DNA of 64,000 bases from Bacillus_BD oryzisoli (GTDB lineage: Bacteria; Bacillota; Bacilli; Bacillales; Cytobacillaceae): NCBI RefSeq assembly GCF_036670025.1, contig NZ_CP137640.1:1584001-1648000 (forward strand), read 5' to 3'. Below the pieces are notes generated by a model that worked only from the letters and a program-made list of their open reading frames with translations, was not told the DNA's origin and made no database searches. Numbering within the stretch: position 1 is the stretch's first letter; each line of letters starts with the position of its first letter. Positions 54,084 through 62,957 of this stretch are shown here, piece after piece. Both the position numbers and the translations under genes were made by a program.

Positions 54084-55387
54084 AACAACATCCATTAAAA
54101 TTAACCTCTTTAGGCATTCAACATGTATTGGCGATGTATGCCGGTGCAGTTATTGTTCCATTAATCATCGGCGGTGCTATCGGGTTGACTGTAGAGCAGT
54201 TAACATACCTCGTTTCCATTGATATCTTTATGTGTGGAATTGCCACCTTGCTCCAAGTGATGAGCAACCGGTTCTTTGGCATCGGCTTGCCGGTTGTCTT
54301 AGGATGTACATTTACGGCAGTAGCTCCGATTATTTCAATCGGCAATCAACATGGCATTTCGGCGATTTATGGAGCCATCATTGTTTCAGGTTTGTTTGTC
54401 ATTATCGTAGCTAAATCGTTTGGTAAATTGGTTAAGTTTTTTCCTCCGGTTGTAACAGGTTGTGTTGTGACAATTATTGGAATTACTCTGATTCCTGTAG
54501 CCATGAATAATGTTGCAGGAGGTCAGGGGAGCCCCGACTTTGGAAGCCTGTCAAATATCGGACTGGCATTCGGAACATTATTGATCATCATTCTGATCAA
54601 CCGCTTTTTCAACGGCTTTATTCGCTCAATTAGTATTTTGCTCGGAATTGTAATGGGAACACTTGCAGCGTATTTTATGGGGAAAGTAGATTTTACAGCA
54701 GTTGGAGAAGCTTCATGGTTTCATATGATTCAACCATTCTACTTCGGTACGCCAACTTTTGAACTCTCATCCATTATCACGATGATTTTAGTTGCATTGG
54801 TTGGTCTTGTTGAAGCAACAGGTGTTTATTTTGCCCTTGGCGATATTTGTGAAAAAGAATTAAAAGAAAAGGACTTAGCTAAAGGATATCGTGCAGAAGG
54901 AATGGCTATTATTCTAGGAGGTTTGTTTAACTCCTTCCCTTATACCACCTTTTCACAAAATGTTGGTCTTATACAGTTAACAGGTGTAAAAGAGAAAAGA
55001 GTAATTATTGTGATGAGCTTTATGCTGATGGGACTTGGCTTGCTGCCAAAAATCGGTGCGTTGACAACTGTCATCCCTGCCGCTGTTTTAGGCGGCGCAA
55101 TGATCGCCATGTTTGGCATGGTGCTTGCCAACGGAATAAAAATGTTAAGCAAAGTGGACTTTTCGTCACAAGAAAATCTCCTGATTATTGCCTGCTCTGT
55201 CGGGTTGGGTATGGGTGTTACAGCTGTTCCAGGACTGTTTGCACAAATGCCTGACAGCATCCGAATTCTAACGGAAAATGGAATTGTTGCGGGCAGTTTG
55301 ACAGCAATCATCATGAATATTGTATTTAATGAGTTAAAAAAGGAGAAACCTGCACCTATGATGGTAAAGGAAAAAAGTATTTCTTAA
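54080..55387 (+). CDS. pbuX: Xanthine permease, NCS2 family
   Basis: A 435-residue transporter with about 12-14 membrane segments. Family motifs include QHVLAMYAGAVIVPLI, GLPVVLGCTFTAVAPI and the NSFPYTTFSQNVGLIQLTG substrate region. It imports xanthine for Xpt. The ATG lies behind GGAGGTGAGCAA and overlaps the xpt stop. A terminator follows. Confidence 0.95.
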   Translation: MKQHPLKLTSLGIQHVLAMYAGAVIVPLIIGGAIGLTVEQLTYLVSIDIFMCGIATLLQVMSNRFFGIGLPVVLGCTFTAVAPIISIGNQHGISAIYGAIIVSGLFVIIVAKSFGKLVKFFPPVVTGCVVTIIGITLIPVAMNNVAGGQGSPDFGSLSNIGLAFGTLLIIILINRFFNGFIRSISILLGIVMGTLAAYFMGKVDFTAVGEASWFHMIQPFYFGTPTFELSSIITMILVALVGLVEATGVYFALGDICEKELKEKDLAKGYRAEGMAIILGGLFNSFPYTTFSQNVGLIQLTGVKEKRVIIVMSFMLMGLGLLPKIGALTTVIPAAVLGGAMIAMFGMVLANGIKMLSKVDFSSQENLLIIACSVGLGMGVTAVPGLFAQMPDSIRILTENGIVAGSLTAIIMNIVFNELKKEKPAPMMVKEKSIS

Positions 55388-55411
55388 TGATCTAGATAGG
55401 ATAGCGAAATA

Positions 55412-55442
55412 TAAAAACTCCTAACTATTTAGGGGTTTTTAT
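55412..55442 (+). terminator. Intrinsic terminator of xpt-pbuX
   Basis: AAAAACTCCT / AGGGGTTTTT stem with an eight- to nine-base loop. The T-run on each side allows use from both directions. Confidence 0.8.
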
Positions 55443-55476
55443 ATTGAAATAACAGAAAGTGCTATTCTATTATATT

Positions 55477-55932
55477 TTATTCTTGCTCGATCATTAACAG
55501 GATAATCATGTTACCTGCGCCGTTGACAGTAATGGGTAAGCGAAATGCTCTTTCAAAGCCGTAAATTTTTGTTTGTCCGACAAGAACAGTTGGAGGAGTA
55601 ATGTCCATCTCAAAACCTTGTTGTGAGATGAAGGTGGATAATTTTCCGGCAATCATGTTTCCAAGTTCACCGGCAAAGGATTCTAACATTTCACCTTGAA
55701 CGGTCATGCCGAACATTCCTTCGCCGATTTTGCTTAGTGTTTCCTCGTTCCCATCGATAATCAACCTGCCTCGAATATCGCCGGTCATGCCAATGAGTAC
55801 ACCGATGCAGTGTTGGGTATAAGGCTGTGTAAACAACGAGGGTTTTTCCATAGATATCTCAAATGGAACTACTTCTTTAACGGCATCAATTGTTCCCTGT
55901 AAGATTTCGGCTGCAAGCTCTGTCAATGGCAT
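55477..55932 (-). CDS. CheX-family chemotaxis phosphatase-like protein
   Basis: A 151-residue CheC/CheX/FliY-type protein. The region ESFAGELGNMIAGK contains a single ExxN phosphatase motif (E-L-G-N), and the terminal LPITVNGAGNMIILLM completes the CheX fold. Family members dephosphorylate CheY-P. It stands alone, with no other chemotaxis gene next to it. ATG 55932 is preceded on the minus strand by GGAGGAATGAGAT. Confidence 0.85.
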   Translation of the reverse strand: MPLTELAAEILQGTIDAVKEVVPFEISMEKPSLFTQPYTQHCIGVLIGMTGDIRGRLIIDGNEETLSKIGEGMFGMTVQGEMLESFAGELGNMIAGKLSTFISQQGFEMDITPPTVLVGQTKIYGFERAFRLPITVNGAGNMIILLMIEQE

Positions 55933-56097
55933 ATCTCATTCCTCCAACATTCGGTCAACTAATCATAATTTTAGCATAATTTTTTAGGGAATGAATGTAA
56001 TTTTACGAAAATATTACTATTTTATTGCGAAATTTAGTCATAAAGGATGATCAAAAGGTGGAAAAAATTGTTGAATGATGAACCAAAGGAAATCATT

Positions 56098-56178
56098 TAT
56101 AATATAACTGTAAGTGCACAACATTAAAATCCTTCAAAACTTTTCTTCCCTGTGTTTTTCACGGGGATTTTTTTTTTA
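56098..56178 (+). other. Short promoter-terminator unit in the bpsA leader
   Basis: TATAAT at 56098-56103 is followed by a hairpin TCCCTGTG / CACGGGGA (56147-56166) with a run of about ten T. It would give a transcript of roughly 65-70 nt ending 110 bases before bpsA. It may be an attenuated leader or a small RNA. The -35 is weak. Nothing else stands out in the gap 55933-56289. Confidence 0.45.
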
Positions 56179-56289
56179 TATACCCATCGTTTTCTGCCTT
56201 GTCACTCCTTAACCCAGCTGCAAAAAGGTATATCTATCCCATAAATGGAGAAAGTAATAGCATATAACCAAATGATGGGAGAAAAAGAA

Positions 56290-57375
56290 ATGCCGGCAAT
56301 TTTATCCATTGGTGATGCTTTTCCGCCCTTTGTTTTACAACAAGAAGAAATCATGCATTTTTCAAAGCGGCTTTTTTCTGAATCTTTTCAGGATATAGAA
56401 CGATTGTTACATGTTTTTCCGCACGGGCAGGTACAGAAAAGGTATTTCGTAAAAGACTTAGACTGGTATCAACAAGACCATACCTTTGTTGAAAAAAATA
56501 ATGCCTTTATCAAATCTGCAATCGAACTAGGTTCTGAAGCGATCACAAATTGTTTACATAATGATACGTTTTTAAAAAGACAGATCGCTTGCGAGGAAAT
56601 TGATGCAATCTTTCTGATCACGAGTACAGGTATTGCAACACCAAGCATTGAAGCCCGAATTATGAATATTCTTCCATTCTCAGAAAAAACGAAAAGAATC
56701 CCTCTTTGGGGATTGGGATGTGCCGGTGGTGCAGCGGGATTGTCACGTGCATTTGAATACTGTAAAGCATACCCAGAGGCAAAGGTATTGGTTTTGGCCA
56801 TCGAGCTTTGCAGCTTAACTTTCCAGCGGCACGATCATTCAAAGAGTAATTTGATCGGTACATCGCTGTTTGGAGATGGGGTCGTGTGTGTCCTTGTGGC
56901 GGGTGATGAAGTAGAAACAGAGACCATTTGTTCACTTGCGTCCATACCTAAAATATTGGCGACCCAGTCTACAACGATGAGGAATTCCCTAGATGTAATG
57001 GGGTGGGAAGTGAAAAATGACGGACTATATGTCGTTTTTTCCAAAGATATCCCAGCTATTGTGGAAAAGTGGCTAAAGCCAATCGTCGGGCAATTTTTGC
57101 GTGAGCACCATCTGACGATAGAGAGCATGGATCACTTTATTGCCCATCCTGGAGGGAAAAAGGTTTTGGATGCCTATGTAAAGGCGTTACAGTTGGAACC
57201 GTCTATGGTTGATAGCTCGTTTCATGTGTTAAAAAACTATGGAAATATATCATCTGCAACCGTTCTTCTTGTTTTAAAAGCTTTTTTACAAAAAGCAAGT
57301 GCAAATGAATGGGGACTATGCACGTCATTAGGTCCTGGATTTAGCTCTGAATTATTGTTAATAAGGTGGGAATAA
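56290..57375 (+). CDS. bpsA: Type III polyketide synthase (chalcone synthase family)
   Basis: A 361-residue thiolase-fold enzyme that extends acyl-CoA with malonyl-CoA to alkylpyrones in B. subtilis. The catalytic Cys lies in WGLGCAGGAAGLSRA, the His in IAHPGGKKVLDAY and the Asn in LKNYGNISSATVL. The frame opens at 56245. ATG 56290 has GGGAGA before it and gives the family N-terminus MPAILSIGDAFPP. bpsB follows after five bases. Confidence 0.94.
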   Translation: MPAILSIGDAFPPFVLQQEEIMHFSKRLFSESFQDIERLLHVFPHGQVQKRYFVKDLDWYQQDHTFVEKNNAFIKSAIELGSEAITNCLHNDTFLKRQIACEEIDAIFLITSTGIATPSIEARIMNILPFSEKTKRIPLWGLGCAGGAAGLSRAFEYCKAYPEAKVLVLAIELCSLTFQRHDHSKSNLIGTSLFGDGVVCVLVAGDEVETETICSLASIPKILATQSTTMRNSLDVMGWEVKNDGLYVVFSKDIPAIVEKWLKPIVGQFLREHHLTIESMDHFIAHPGGKKVLDAYVKALQLEPSMVDSSFHVLKNYGNISSATVLLVLKAFLQKASANEWGLCTSLGPGFSSELLLIRWE

Positions 57376-57380
57376 TAGCG

Positions 57381-57944
57381 ATGAGCTTTTATGTATTTAT
57401 CATTCTCATAATCTTACAGCGTCTATGTGAAGTGGTTGTAGCAAAACGTAATGAAAAGTGGATGAAAAAAAGAGGGGCAATAGAATTCGGTCAGGCACAC
57501 TATCGAATCATCGTGTTTATCCATGCAATGTTTTTTATTATCTTGTTTTTGGAAGTAAAGGCTTGGCAGACAGAATTATCTCCTGTCTGGCCTTTATTAC
57601 TTAGTTTATTTATACTTACTCAATTCCTGAGAATCTGGTCTATTACGTCTTTGGGGAAATATTGGAACACAAAAATTATCATCCTGTCCGGGGCTCCTAT
57701 TGTGGAAAAAGGACCCTATCGTTTTTTCAAACACCCTAATTATTTGGTCGTAGCCCTTGAGTTTATAATCATCCCGTTTATGTTTCAGGCTTATTTTACG
57801 GCATTTTTATTTACGGTTTTGAATGTAATGATCCTGTTTGTCCGAATTCAAACAGAGGAAAAAGCGTTATATGAACTGACTGAATACCCTATTTCCTCGT
57901 GGATTAAATGGAGACTAGGTCTGAAAAATCCCAATAAAGTATAA
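57381..57944 (+). CDS. bpsB: Isoprenylcysteine carboxyl methyltransferase-like enzyme
   Basis: A 187-residue integral membrane methyltransferase with about five membrane segments and the SAM-site pattern GPYRFFKHPNYLVV near residue 118. In B. subtilis BpsB methylates the alkylpyrones made by BpsA. AAGGTGGGAATAATAGCG before ATG 57381 sets the start. The adjacency to bpsA supports one biosynthetic unit. Confidence 0.9.
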   Translation: MSFYVFIILIILQRLCEVVVAKRNEKWMKKRGAIEFGQAHYRIIVFIHAMFFIILFLEVKAWQTELSPVWPLLLSLFILTQFLRIWSITSLGKYWNTKIIILSGAPIVEKGPYRFFKHPNYLVVALEFIIIPFMFQAYFTAFLFTVLNVMILFVRIQTEEKALYELTEYPISSWIKWRLGLKNPNKV

Positions 57945-57945
57945 T

Positions 57946-57977
57946 CCTTTTCGATTTCTTATTGAAAAGGATTATCA
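57946..57977 (+). terminator. Hairpin after bpsB
   Basis: AATCCTTTTC / GAAAAGGATT stem. The following T-run is poor. It overlaps the -35 region of the promoter for the next small gene. Confidence 0.6.
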
Positions 57978-57990
57978 TTCGTGATATTAT
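57962..57990 (+). promoter_or_regulatory. Sigma-A promoter of the Fur-linked peptide
   Basis: TTGAAA, exactly 17 bases, TATTAT. The expected start lies near 57997. Confidence 0.65.
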
Positions 57991-58001
57991 TTAACTGTAA
58001 A

Positions 58002-58016
58002 TGAGAGTTATTATCA
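58002..58016 (+). promoter_or_regulatory. Candidate Fur box
   Basis: TGAGAGTTATTATCA matches the 7-1-7 Fur consensus TGATAATNATTATCA at 12 of 14 fixed positions. It lies just downstream of the predicted start, a position suited to repression. Confidence 0.6.
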
Positions 58017-58037
58017 CTACGAGGATGGTGTTAATGG

Positions 58038-58136
58038 ATGACAGCCGTTTTTATAGCAGTTACTGTTGGTGTTTATTCTTTTGTATTAAAGCATGTGCTA
58101 AATAATGTATCGAAGCCGCATCCAGTTCAAAAATAA
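58038..58136 (+). CDS. 32-residue membrane peptide behind a Fur box
   Basis: ATG 58038 to TAA 58134. It starts MTAVFIAVTVGVYSFVLKHV, one membrane helix, and ends with a polar SKPHPVQK tail. GAGGATGGTG upstream is a weak, distant ribosome binding site. A promoter with ideal spacing and a Fur-box match precede it, which is the main support for a real gene. No family recognised. Confidence 0.5.
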   Translation: MTAVFIAVTVGVYSFVLKHVLNNVSKPHPVQK

Positions 58137-58156
58137 CTTCTGTTTTTTAGTCTGTT

Positions 58157-58171
58157 TAGGAAACGCTTTCA
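58157..58171 (+). promoter_or_regulatory. Candidate cre (CcpA) site 1
   Basis: TAGGAAACGCTTTCA fits the cre consensus WTGNAANCGNWNNCA with one mismatch. Confidence 0.5.
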
Positions 58172-58199
58172 GACAAGCTGTAAAGAAGGGAGTTAATCT

Positions 58200-58220
58200 A
58201 TGATTGTTGGAAACGCTTGA
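58200..58220 (+). other. Six-codon mini-ORF overlapping cre-like site 2
   Basis: ATG 58200 follows GAAGGGAG by seven bases and reads MIVGNA, then TGA. The coding bases hold a second copy of GGAAACGCTT (cre-like, 58207-58221, two mismatches). A strong hairpin follows at once. It may be a leader peptide, a remnant or chance. Confidence 0.3.
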
Positions 58221-58260
58221 TAAAGCCGAGTATTCTATAAATAGAAGCTCGGCTTTATTT
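58220..58260 (+). terminator. Intrinsic terminator after the mini-ORF
   Basis: ATAAAGCCGAG / CTCGGCTTTAT stem around a loop of about 17 bases, then TTTGTTTTT. It implies a transcript ending here, before dynA. The stretch 58261-58448 shows only AT-rich DNA. Confidence 0.8.
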
Positions 58261-58448
58261 GTTTTTCATCATTCATTAGGCTTTCGATGTATATTAATTA
58301 TCGGTACTGTATTTATATAATAATAGATCATAATAGTTCATATGAATAAAGTGTGCTTAATCTATTCCCAAATACTTTTTTTAGTAGGAAATATACGTAA
58401 AATCGTTTAAAATAGTTAGTATATTGAAAAAATGAGGGGTAGTCATTC

Positions 58449-61400
58449 ATGGTCAAAATTGAGATACAAACGGACGCAGCACAGTTAAGGGGACAAATTG
58501 CTGCGTTGTATGAAATGTTTCAAAAACAAGAAAATGTTCAGTCAGCTGAACGGGCAAAGGATTTAGCTCTTAAGCTTGAAAAACAGGAGTATTCGATTGC
58601 TTTTTGCGGTCATTTCTCTGCAGGAAAATCAAGTATGATTAACCGAATCATGGGAGAGAACCTATTGCCTTCAAGCCCGATTCCGACAAGTGCGAACCTT
58701 GTTAAAATTAAGTCTGGCGATGATTATGCTAAGGTATACTTCAAGGAAGACAGGCCGCTTATTTATCCGGCTCCATATGATTACGAACAGGTAAAATCAT
58801 ATTGCAAGGATGGAGACCAAATACAATCAATTGAAATCAGTTATTCAAAAACCTCCATTCCTAAGGATACCATCATTATGGATACACCTGGGATTGATTC
58901 TACTGATGATGCGCACCGTATTGCGACAGAATCTGCTTTGCATTTGGCCGATTTGGTTTTTTATGTGATGGATTACAATCATGTTCAAAGTGAATTGAAT
59001 TTCCTGTTTACAAAGGAACTCACAGAAGCTGGTAAAGAAGTATATTTAGTGATTAACCAGATTGATAAGCATCGTGATGAGGAATTAAGTTTCACGGCGT
59101 TTCAGGAAAGTGTAAAGAACTCGTTTGCCTCATGGGGTGTGGAACCAGCACAAATCTTCTATACTTCTTTAAAGAAAGCGAACCACCCGCATAATCAATT
59201 TCCTGCTTTAAGAAAGTTTATTGAGGAAAAGGTAGCTAGCCGCCTGGTGGCTCTGCCTGAATCGGTCTTCCAATCGCTAACGAAATTAAGTGAAGAGCAT
59301 CGCTTATTTTTAAAGGAAAAAGATGAGGAAGTGATTCACGAACTTAATGAGCGTTTAGCGCCCTTGTCAGACGAGGAAAGGAAAAGCCTTGCGGATAAAG
59401 CTGCTGGATTAAACACTCAGTTGCATGCATTAAGCAATTCTTTACAACAGAAAGAGAAGAAGCTATATGATGAGATTGACAGTGTTTTAGATAATGCCTA
59501 TATTATGCCTTTCCAAACCCGTGATTTAGCGGAGCAATATTTGGCGGCAAGACAGCCTGAATTCAAAGTCGGTTTGTTTTTTTCAAAACAAAAAACAGAG
59601 CAAGAGCGAAGCTTGAGGCTCGATCGATTCTTTGCAGATTTCACTGAAAAAGTGACATCACAAATTGATTGGCATATGAAAGAATTATTTGTGAAGCAGT
59701 TGAAAGAGAATGAAATTGAAGATGACGAGCTTTTGTCTGCTGTTCAGAATTTCAAGGTTGATTTTGATAAAGACCTCCTCATTTCTACGGTTAAGGAGGG
59801 TGCACGACTGTCCGGTGATTATGTCTTGACGTACACAAGAGACGTGACAAATGAAATAAAAAGGAAAACAAAAGAGCAGCTGGCTCCATACCGGTCCGCT
59901 TATTTAACAAAGCTACAGGAAAAACAAGCTGTTCAGAAACGAAAGCTTGAAGAGCAATTCTCAACTATTACTGCTTATTACGATGCCTACAAAAATATTG
60001 CCGAAATTGAAGAAAAACAGCTGCTGGCAAATATTCAAATGGAACAGGTATTAACAGGACATTTTAATCAAGATGATTATAAAGAGCTTGCAGGGAAGTT
60101 GGCTGTAGATCATACCGATGAAGCGTTGGTCATTTATGCTGACAGCCAAGAGAATAACCGAACAGAGGTAGAAAAAGAAAAAAAATCCCGTTCCGTTCGT
60201 TCCGTTGTCACTAGTGAACAAACCAATCAAACTGAATTGGAAGCACTTATTCCAAGCTTAAAGTTTGCTGCAAGACAGGTGCATAATGTACCAGGATTTA
60301 AAAAGCTGGCAGAAGAGCTGGGTCAAAAAGCAGAAAGGCTTGAGCATCAATCATTCACGGTTGCTTTATTTGGCGCCTTCAGTGCGGGGAAATCTTCGTT
60401 TGCTAATGCGCTCTTAGGGGAAAGACTGCTGCCGGTATCACCAAATCCAACAACAGCTGCGATTAATAAAATTATGCCGGTTGACGGGGAACATCCTCAT
60501 GGAACGGTACTGGTAAAGCTAAAAGCCCTCCAAACATTAATGGATGATGTAAATCGATCATTGACAGCGTTCGGCACACAGGCAGACACGCTTCCAGATG
60601 CTGTGACAAGTGCCCAATCAGTCATTGAAAATCATGGTAATGTTGATGCCTATGAGAAAATGCATTTAGCCTTTTTGCAAGCATTCGTACGTGGAATTGG
60701 AACTTATCAGGATCAGCTGGGCGAGACGATTCAAACTGATCTGGATCATTTTTCTGGGTTTGTTGCAAATGAAGAACAGTCCTGCTTAGTAGAGTGGATC
60801 GAAGTGTATTTTGAATGTGAATTAACGAAAAAAGGGATTACATTAGTGGACACTCCTGGAGCTGATTCTATCAATGCGCGTCATACTGGCGTTGCTTTTG
60901 AATATATCAAAAATTCCGATGCGATTTTGTTTGTTACCTATTATAATCATGCTTTTTCGAAAGCAGATCGTGAATTTTTGATTCAATTAGGACGTGTGAA
61001 AGACACGTTTGCACTTGATAAAATGTTCTTCATTGTTAACGCGATTGATTTAGCCCATGATGAAGAAGAAATGAATGCCGTCCTTGATTATGTGGAAGAT
61101 CAGCTTGTCGCATATGGTATCAGACAGCCTCATTTGTATCCTATTTCAAGTCTTATGTCATTGAAAGAAAAACTGGCAGGCAGTTTAACAGAGCAATCTG
61201 GCATCCGCTTATTTGAAGAACGATTCTATTCCTTTATTGAGCATGATTTAAGAGGGATTGCCGTAAATTCAGCAAAATTAGAAATGGAGCGGGTTTTAAC
61301 ACAACTCCAAAGCTTTATTCATTCTGCTGAAGAGGATCAAGATACAAAGGCGCAAAAACGGATCCAGCTCGAGGCAGAAAAAGCACAAATAAGGGAACTG

Positions 61401-62117
61401 ATTCAAACGCAGCAGACGGACTTTTTACAGAAAAGATTGGTTCAGGAAGCAGACGAGCTTGTCTTTTATATTAAGCAGCGCGTATTTTTAAGGTTCAGTG
61501 ACTTTTTAAAGGAAGCCTTTAATCCTGCACTATTAAAGGATGATGGAAGAAACCTGAAAAAGGCACTTCAAACAGCACTTGATGGATTTCTAGCGGACTT
61601 TGGCTATGATTTTGCTCAGGAGCTGCGCGCAACCACTCTGCGCATAGAGGCTTTCATCCGAAAGAATCTCTCTCAGGCTGAGCGCTCAATCATTTCGGGG
61701 ATACAGGAGCATAACTCGGAGCTTTCACTTAGCACTTATGAGATGAACCGCTTGGAAGGGATTGATTTTGAAACGGCATTCGTGGCACTTGATCCACAGC
61801 GTTTTAAAACAGCATTAGCTTATTTTAAAAATCCAAAATCATTTTTTGAGAAAAATGAACGGAAGCTGTTAGGAGATGAATTAGAAGCGAACCTCCAAGA
61901 GCCGGCTGACGATTATTTGGCAGAAGGCAAGGAGCGTTTAAAACAGCATTATGGAGAACAACTTGAAACAGAGTTTCAGATTCTGCTTACGTATTTAACG
62001 GAACAAGTTGAAGAATACTACCAAGGAGTACTTGCTTCGATATCAAATGAAATTCCAATTGATGAGTTACGGGCAATTGAGAAAAGATTGCTGCAAAATG
62101 CCGAGAAAGTACAATAA
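58449..62117 (+). CDS. dynA: Double-headed bacterial dynamin DynA
   Basis: A 1222-residue fusion of two dynamin-like GTPase units. The first has GHFSAGKS (residues 54-61), DTPGIDSTDD and NQIDKH. The second has GAFSAGKS (642-649), DTPGADS (from 801) and NAIDLAHD. Each is followed by long coiled-coil helices. In B. subtilis DynA tethers and fuses membranes and gives protection against phage and pore-forming stress. The first G3 to G4 spacing looks normal, so both heads may be active. ATGAGGGGTAGTC precedes the ATG. Confidence 0.95.
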   Translation: MVKIEIQTDAAQLRGQIAALYEMFQKQENVQSAERAKDLALKLEKQEYSIAFCGHFSAGKSSMINRIMGENLLPSSPIPTSANLVKIKSGDDYAKVYFKEDRPLIYPAPYDYEQVKSYCKDGDQIQSIEISYSKTSIPKDTIIMDTPGIDSTDDAHRIATESALHLADLVFYVMDYNHVQSELNFLFTKELTEAGKEVYLVINQIDKHRDEELSFTAFQESVKNSFASWGVEPAQIFYTSLKKANHPHNQFPALRKFIEEKVASRLVALPESVFQSLTKLSEEHRLFLKEKDEEVIHELNERLAPLSDEERKSLADKAAGLNTQLHALSNSLQQKEKKLYDEIDSVLDNAYIMPFQTRDLAEQYLAARQPEFKVGLFFSKQKTEQERSLRLDRFFADFTEKVTSQIDWHMKELFVKQLKENEIEDDELLSAVQNFKVDFDKDLLISTVKEGARLSGDYVLTYTRDVTNEIKRKTKEQLAPYRSAYLTKLQEKQAVQKRKLEEQFSTITAYYDAYKNIAEIEEKQLLANIQMEQVLTGHFNQDDYKELAGKLAVDHTDEALVIYADSQENNRTEVEKEKKSRSVRSVVTSEQTNQTELEALIPSLKFAARQVHNVPGFKKLAEELGQKAERLEHQSFTVALFGAFSAGKSSFANALLGERLLPVSPNPTTAAINKIMPVDGEHPHGTVLVKLKALQTLMDDVNRSLTAFGTQADTLPDAVTSAQSVIENHGNVDAYEKMHLAFLQAFVRGIGTYQDQLGETIQTDLDHFSGFVANEEQSCLVEWIEVYFECELTKKGITLVDTPGADSINARHTGVAFEYIKNSDAILFVTYYNHAFSKADREFLIQLGRVKDTFALDKMFFIVNAIDLAHDEEEMNAVLDYVEDQLVAYGIRQPHLYPISSLMSLKEKLAGSLTEQSGIRLFEERFYSFIEHDLRGIAVNSAKLEMERVLTQLQSFIHSAEEDQDTKAQKRIQLEAEKAQIRELIQTQQTDFLQKRLVQEADELVFYIKQRVFLRFSDFLKEAFNPALLKDDGRNLKKALQTALDGFLADFGYDFAQELRATTLRIEAFIRKNLSQAERSIISGIQEHNSELSLSTYEMNRLEGIDFETAFVALDPQRFKTALAYFKNPKSFFEKNERKLLGDELEANLQEPADDYLAEGKERLKQHYGEQLETEFQILLTYLTEQVEEYYQGVLASISNEIPIDELRAIEKRLLQNAEKVQ

Positions 62118-62166
62118 TTTCAGAACGGACCTATTTATTCTCTGTCTGACACTAGAGGAGTAAGAG

Positions 62167-62919
62167 ATGATTAAATCTTGGTTAAAGGAAATGGAAGCAG
62201 AATACAGGATTGAGATTCTATTCGCCTCTGAAACAGGCAGCAGGGCATGGGGCGGGGCAACCGTTCATTCTGATTATGATGTCCGTTTCATATATAAGCA
62301 CCATGATGTAAGAAGTTATTTATCATTAAGAAAGGCGCAGGAAACGATGGATTTTCCTGCGCCTTATGATGCCCAGGGGTGGGATATTTATAAAGCATTT
62401 CATTTACTGCAAAAATCGAACCCCGGATTGTGTGAATGGGCTTTTTCTCCCATTCTGTATCATGACTGTCAAAACTTTTCTAGTAAACTACGGAGGTTTG
62501 TTACGGAAAGTTACTCCCTAATTTCATTGTTTCACCATTACATTCATTTAATGGACCGCAATTTGAAGGATATTCGCGGCAAGGCTTTTACGGAAAAAAG
62601 GCAGAAGCAATTCATTCAGGCTGTGCGTGCCTTTCTGCTGGCGAAGGCGATCATTTTAGAGCAAAAAGTGCCTGTAATGGCACTTTATAGTTCTTTTTCG
62701 TCTTCTTTTCCAAAAGATTGCACTATCGTTTCTTTTTATCAACAGCTAATGGAAGCAAAGCAAAGCGGTGAGTTGGTTTCTTATGCAGATATAGAGGATG
62801 CAATATTCATGATGGAGCAGGAAAGGCCATTATTACTTGAACTTTCCTATGGACTATCGAAAGGGAAATCGATAGAAAATGAACTGAACCAATGGATATG
62901 GGAGCTTTTACATTTGTGA
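62167..62919 (+). CDS. DNA polymerase beta-like nucleotidyltransferase (YcgL/RlaP type)
   Basis: A 250-residue protein with the minimal nucleotidyltransferase signature GSRAWGG and SDYDVRFIY, then a helical C-terminal part with KDIRGKAFTEKRQKQFI. This fits the family annotated as RNA-repair-pathway polymerase beta proteins, represented by B. subtilis YcgL. Substrate unknown. GAGGAGTAAG precedes the ATG. It lies 49 bases after dynA and may be co-transcribed. Confidence 0.85.
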   Translation: MIKSWLKEMEAEYRIEILFASETGSRAWGGATVHSDYDVRFIYKHHDVRSYLSLRKAQETMDFPAPYDAQGWDIYKAFHLLQKSNPGLCEWAFSPILYHDCQNFSSKLRRFVTESYSLISLFHHYIHLMDRNLKDIRGKAFTEKRQKQFIQAVRAFLLAKAIILEQKVPVMALYSSFSSSFPKDCTIVSFYQQLMEAKQSGELVSYADIEDAIFMMEQERPLLLELSYGLSKGKSIENELNQWIWELLHL

Positions 62920-62957
62920 GAGAGTAAAATATGACAGCAAGAAATAGGGGTGTGGGT

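Noticed and set aside
53570..54117. Minus-strand frames of 173 and 88 residues opposite xpt
   Set aside because: Both mirror xpt, which has a riboswitch, a ribosome binding site and an intact PRPP motif.
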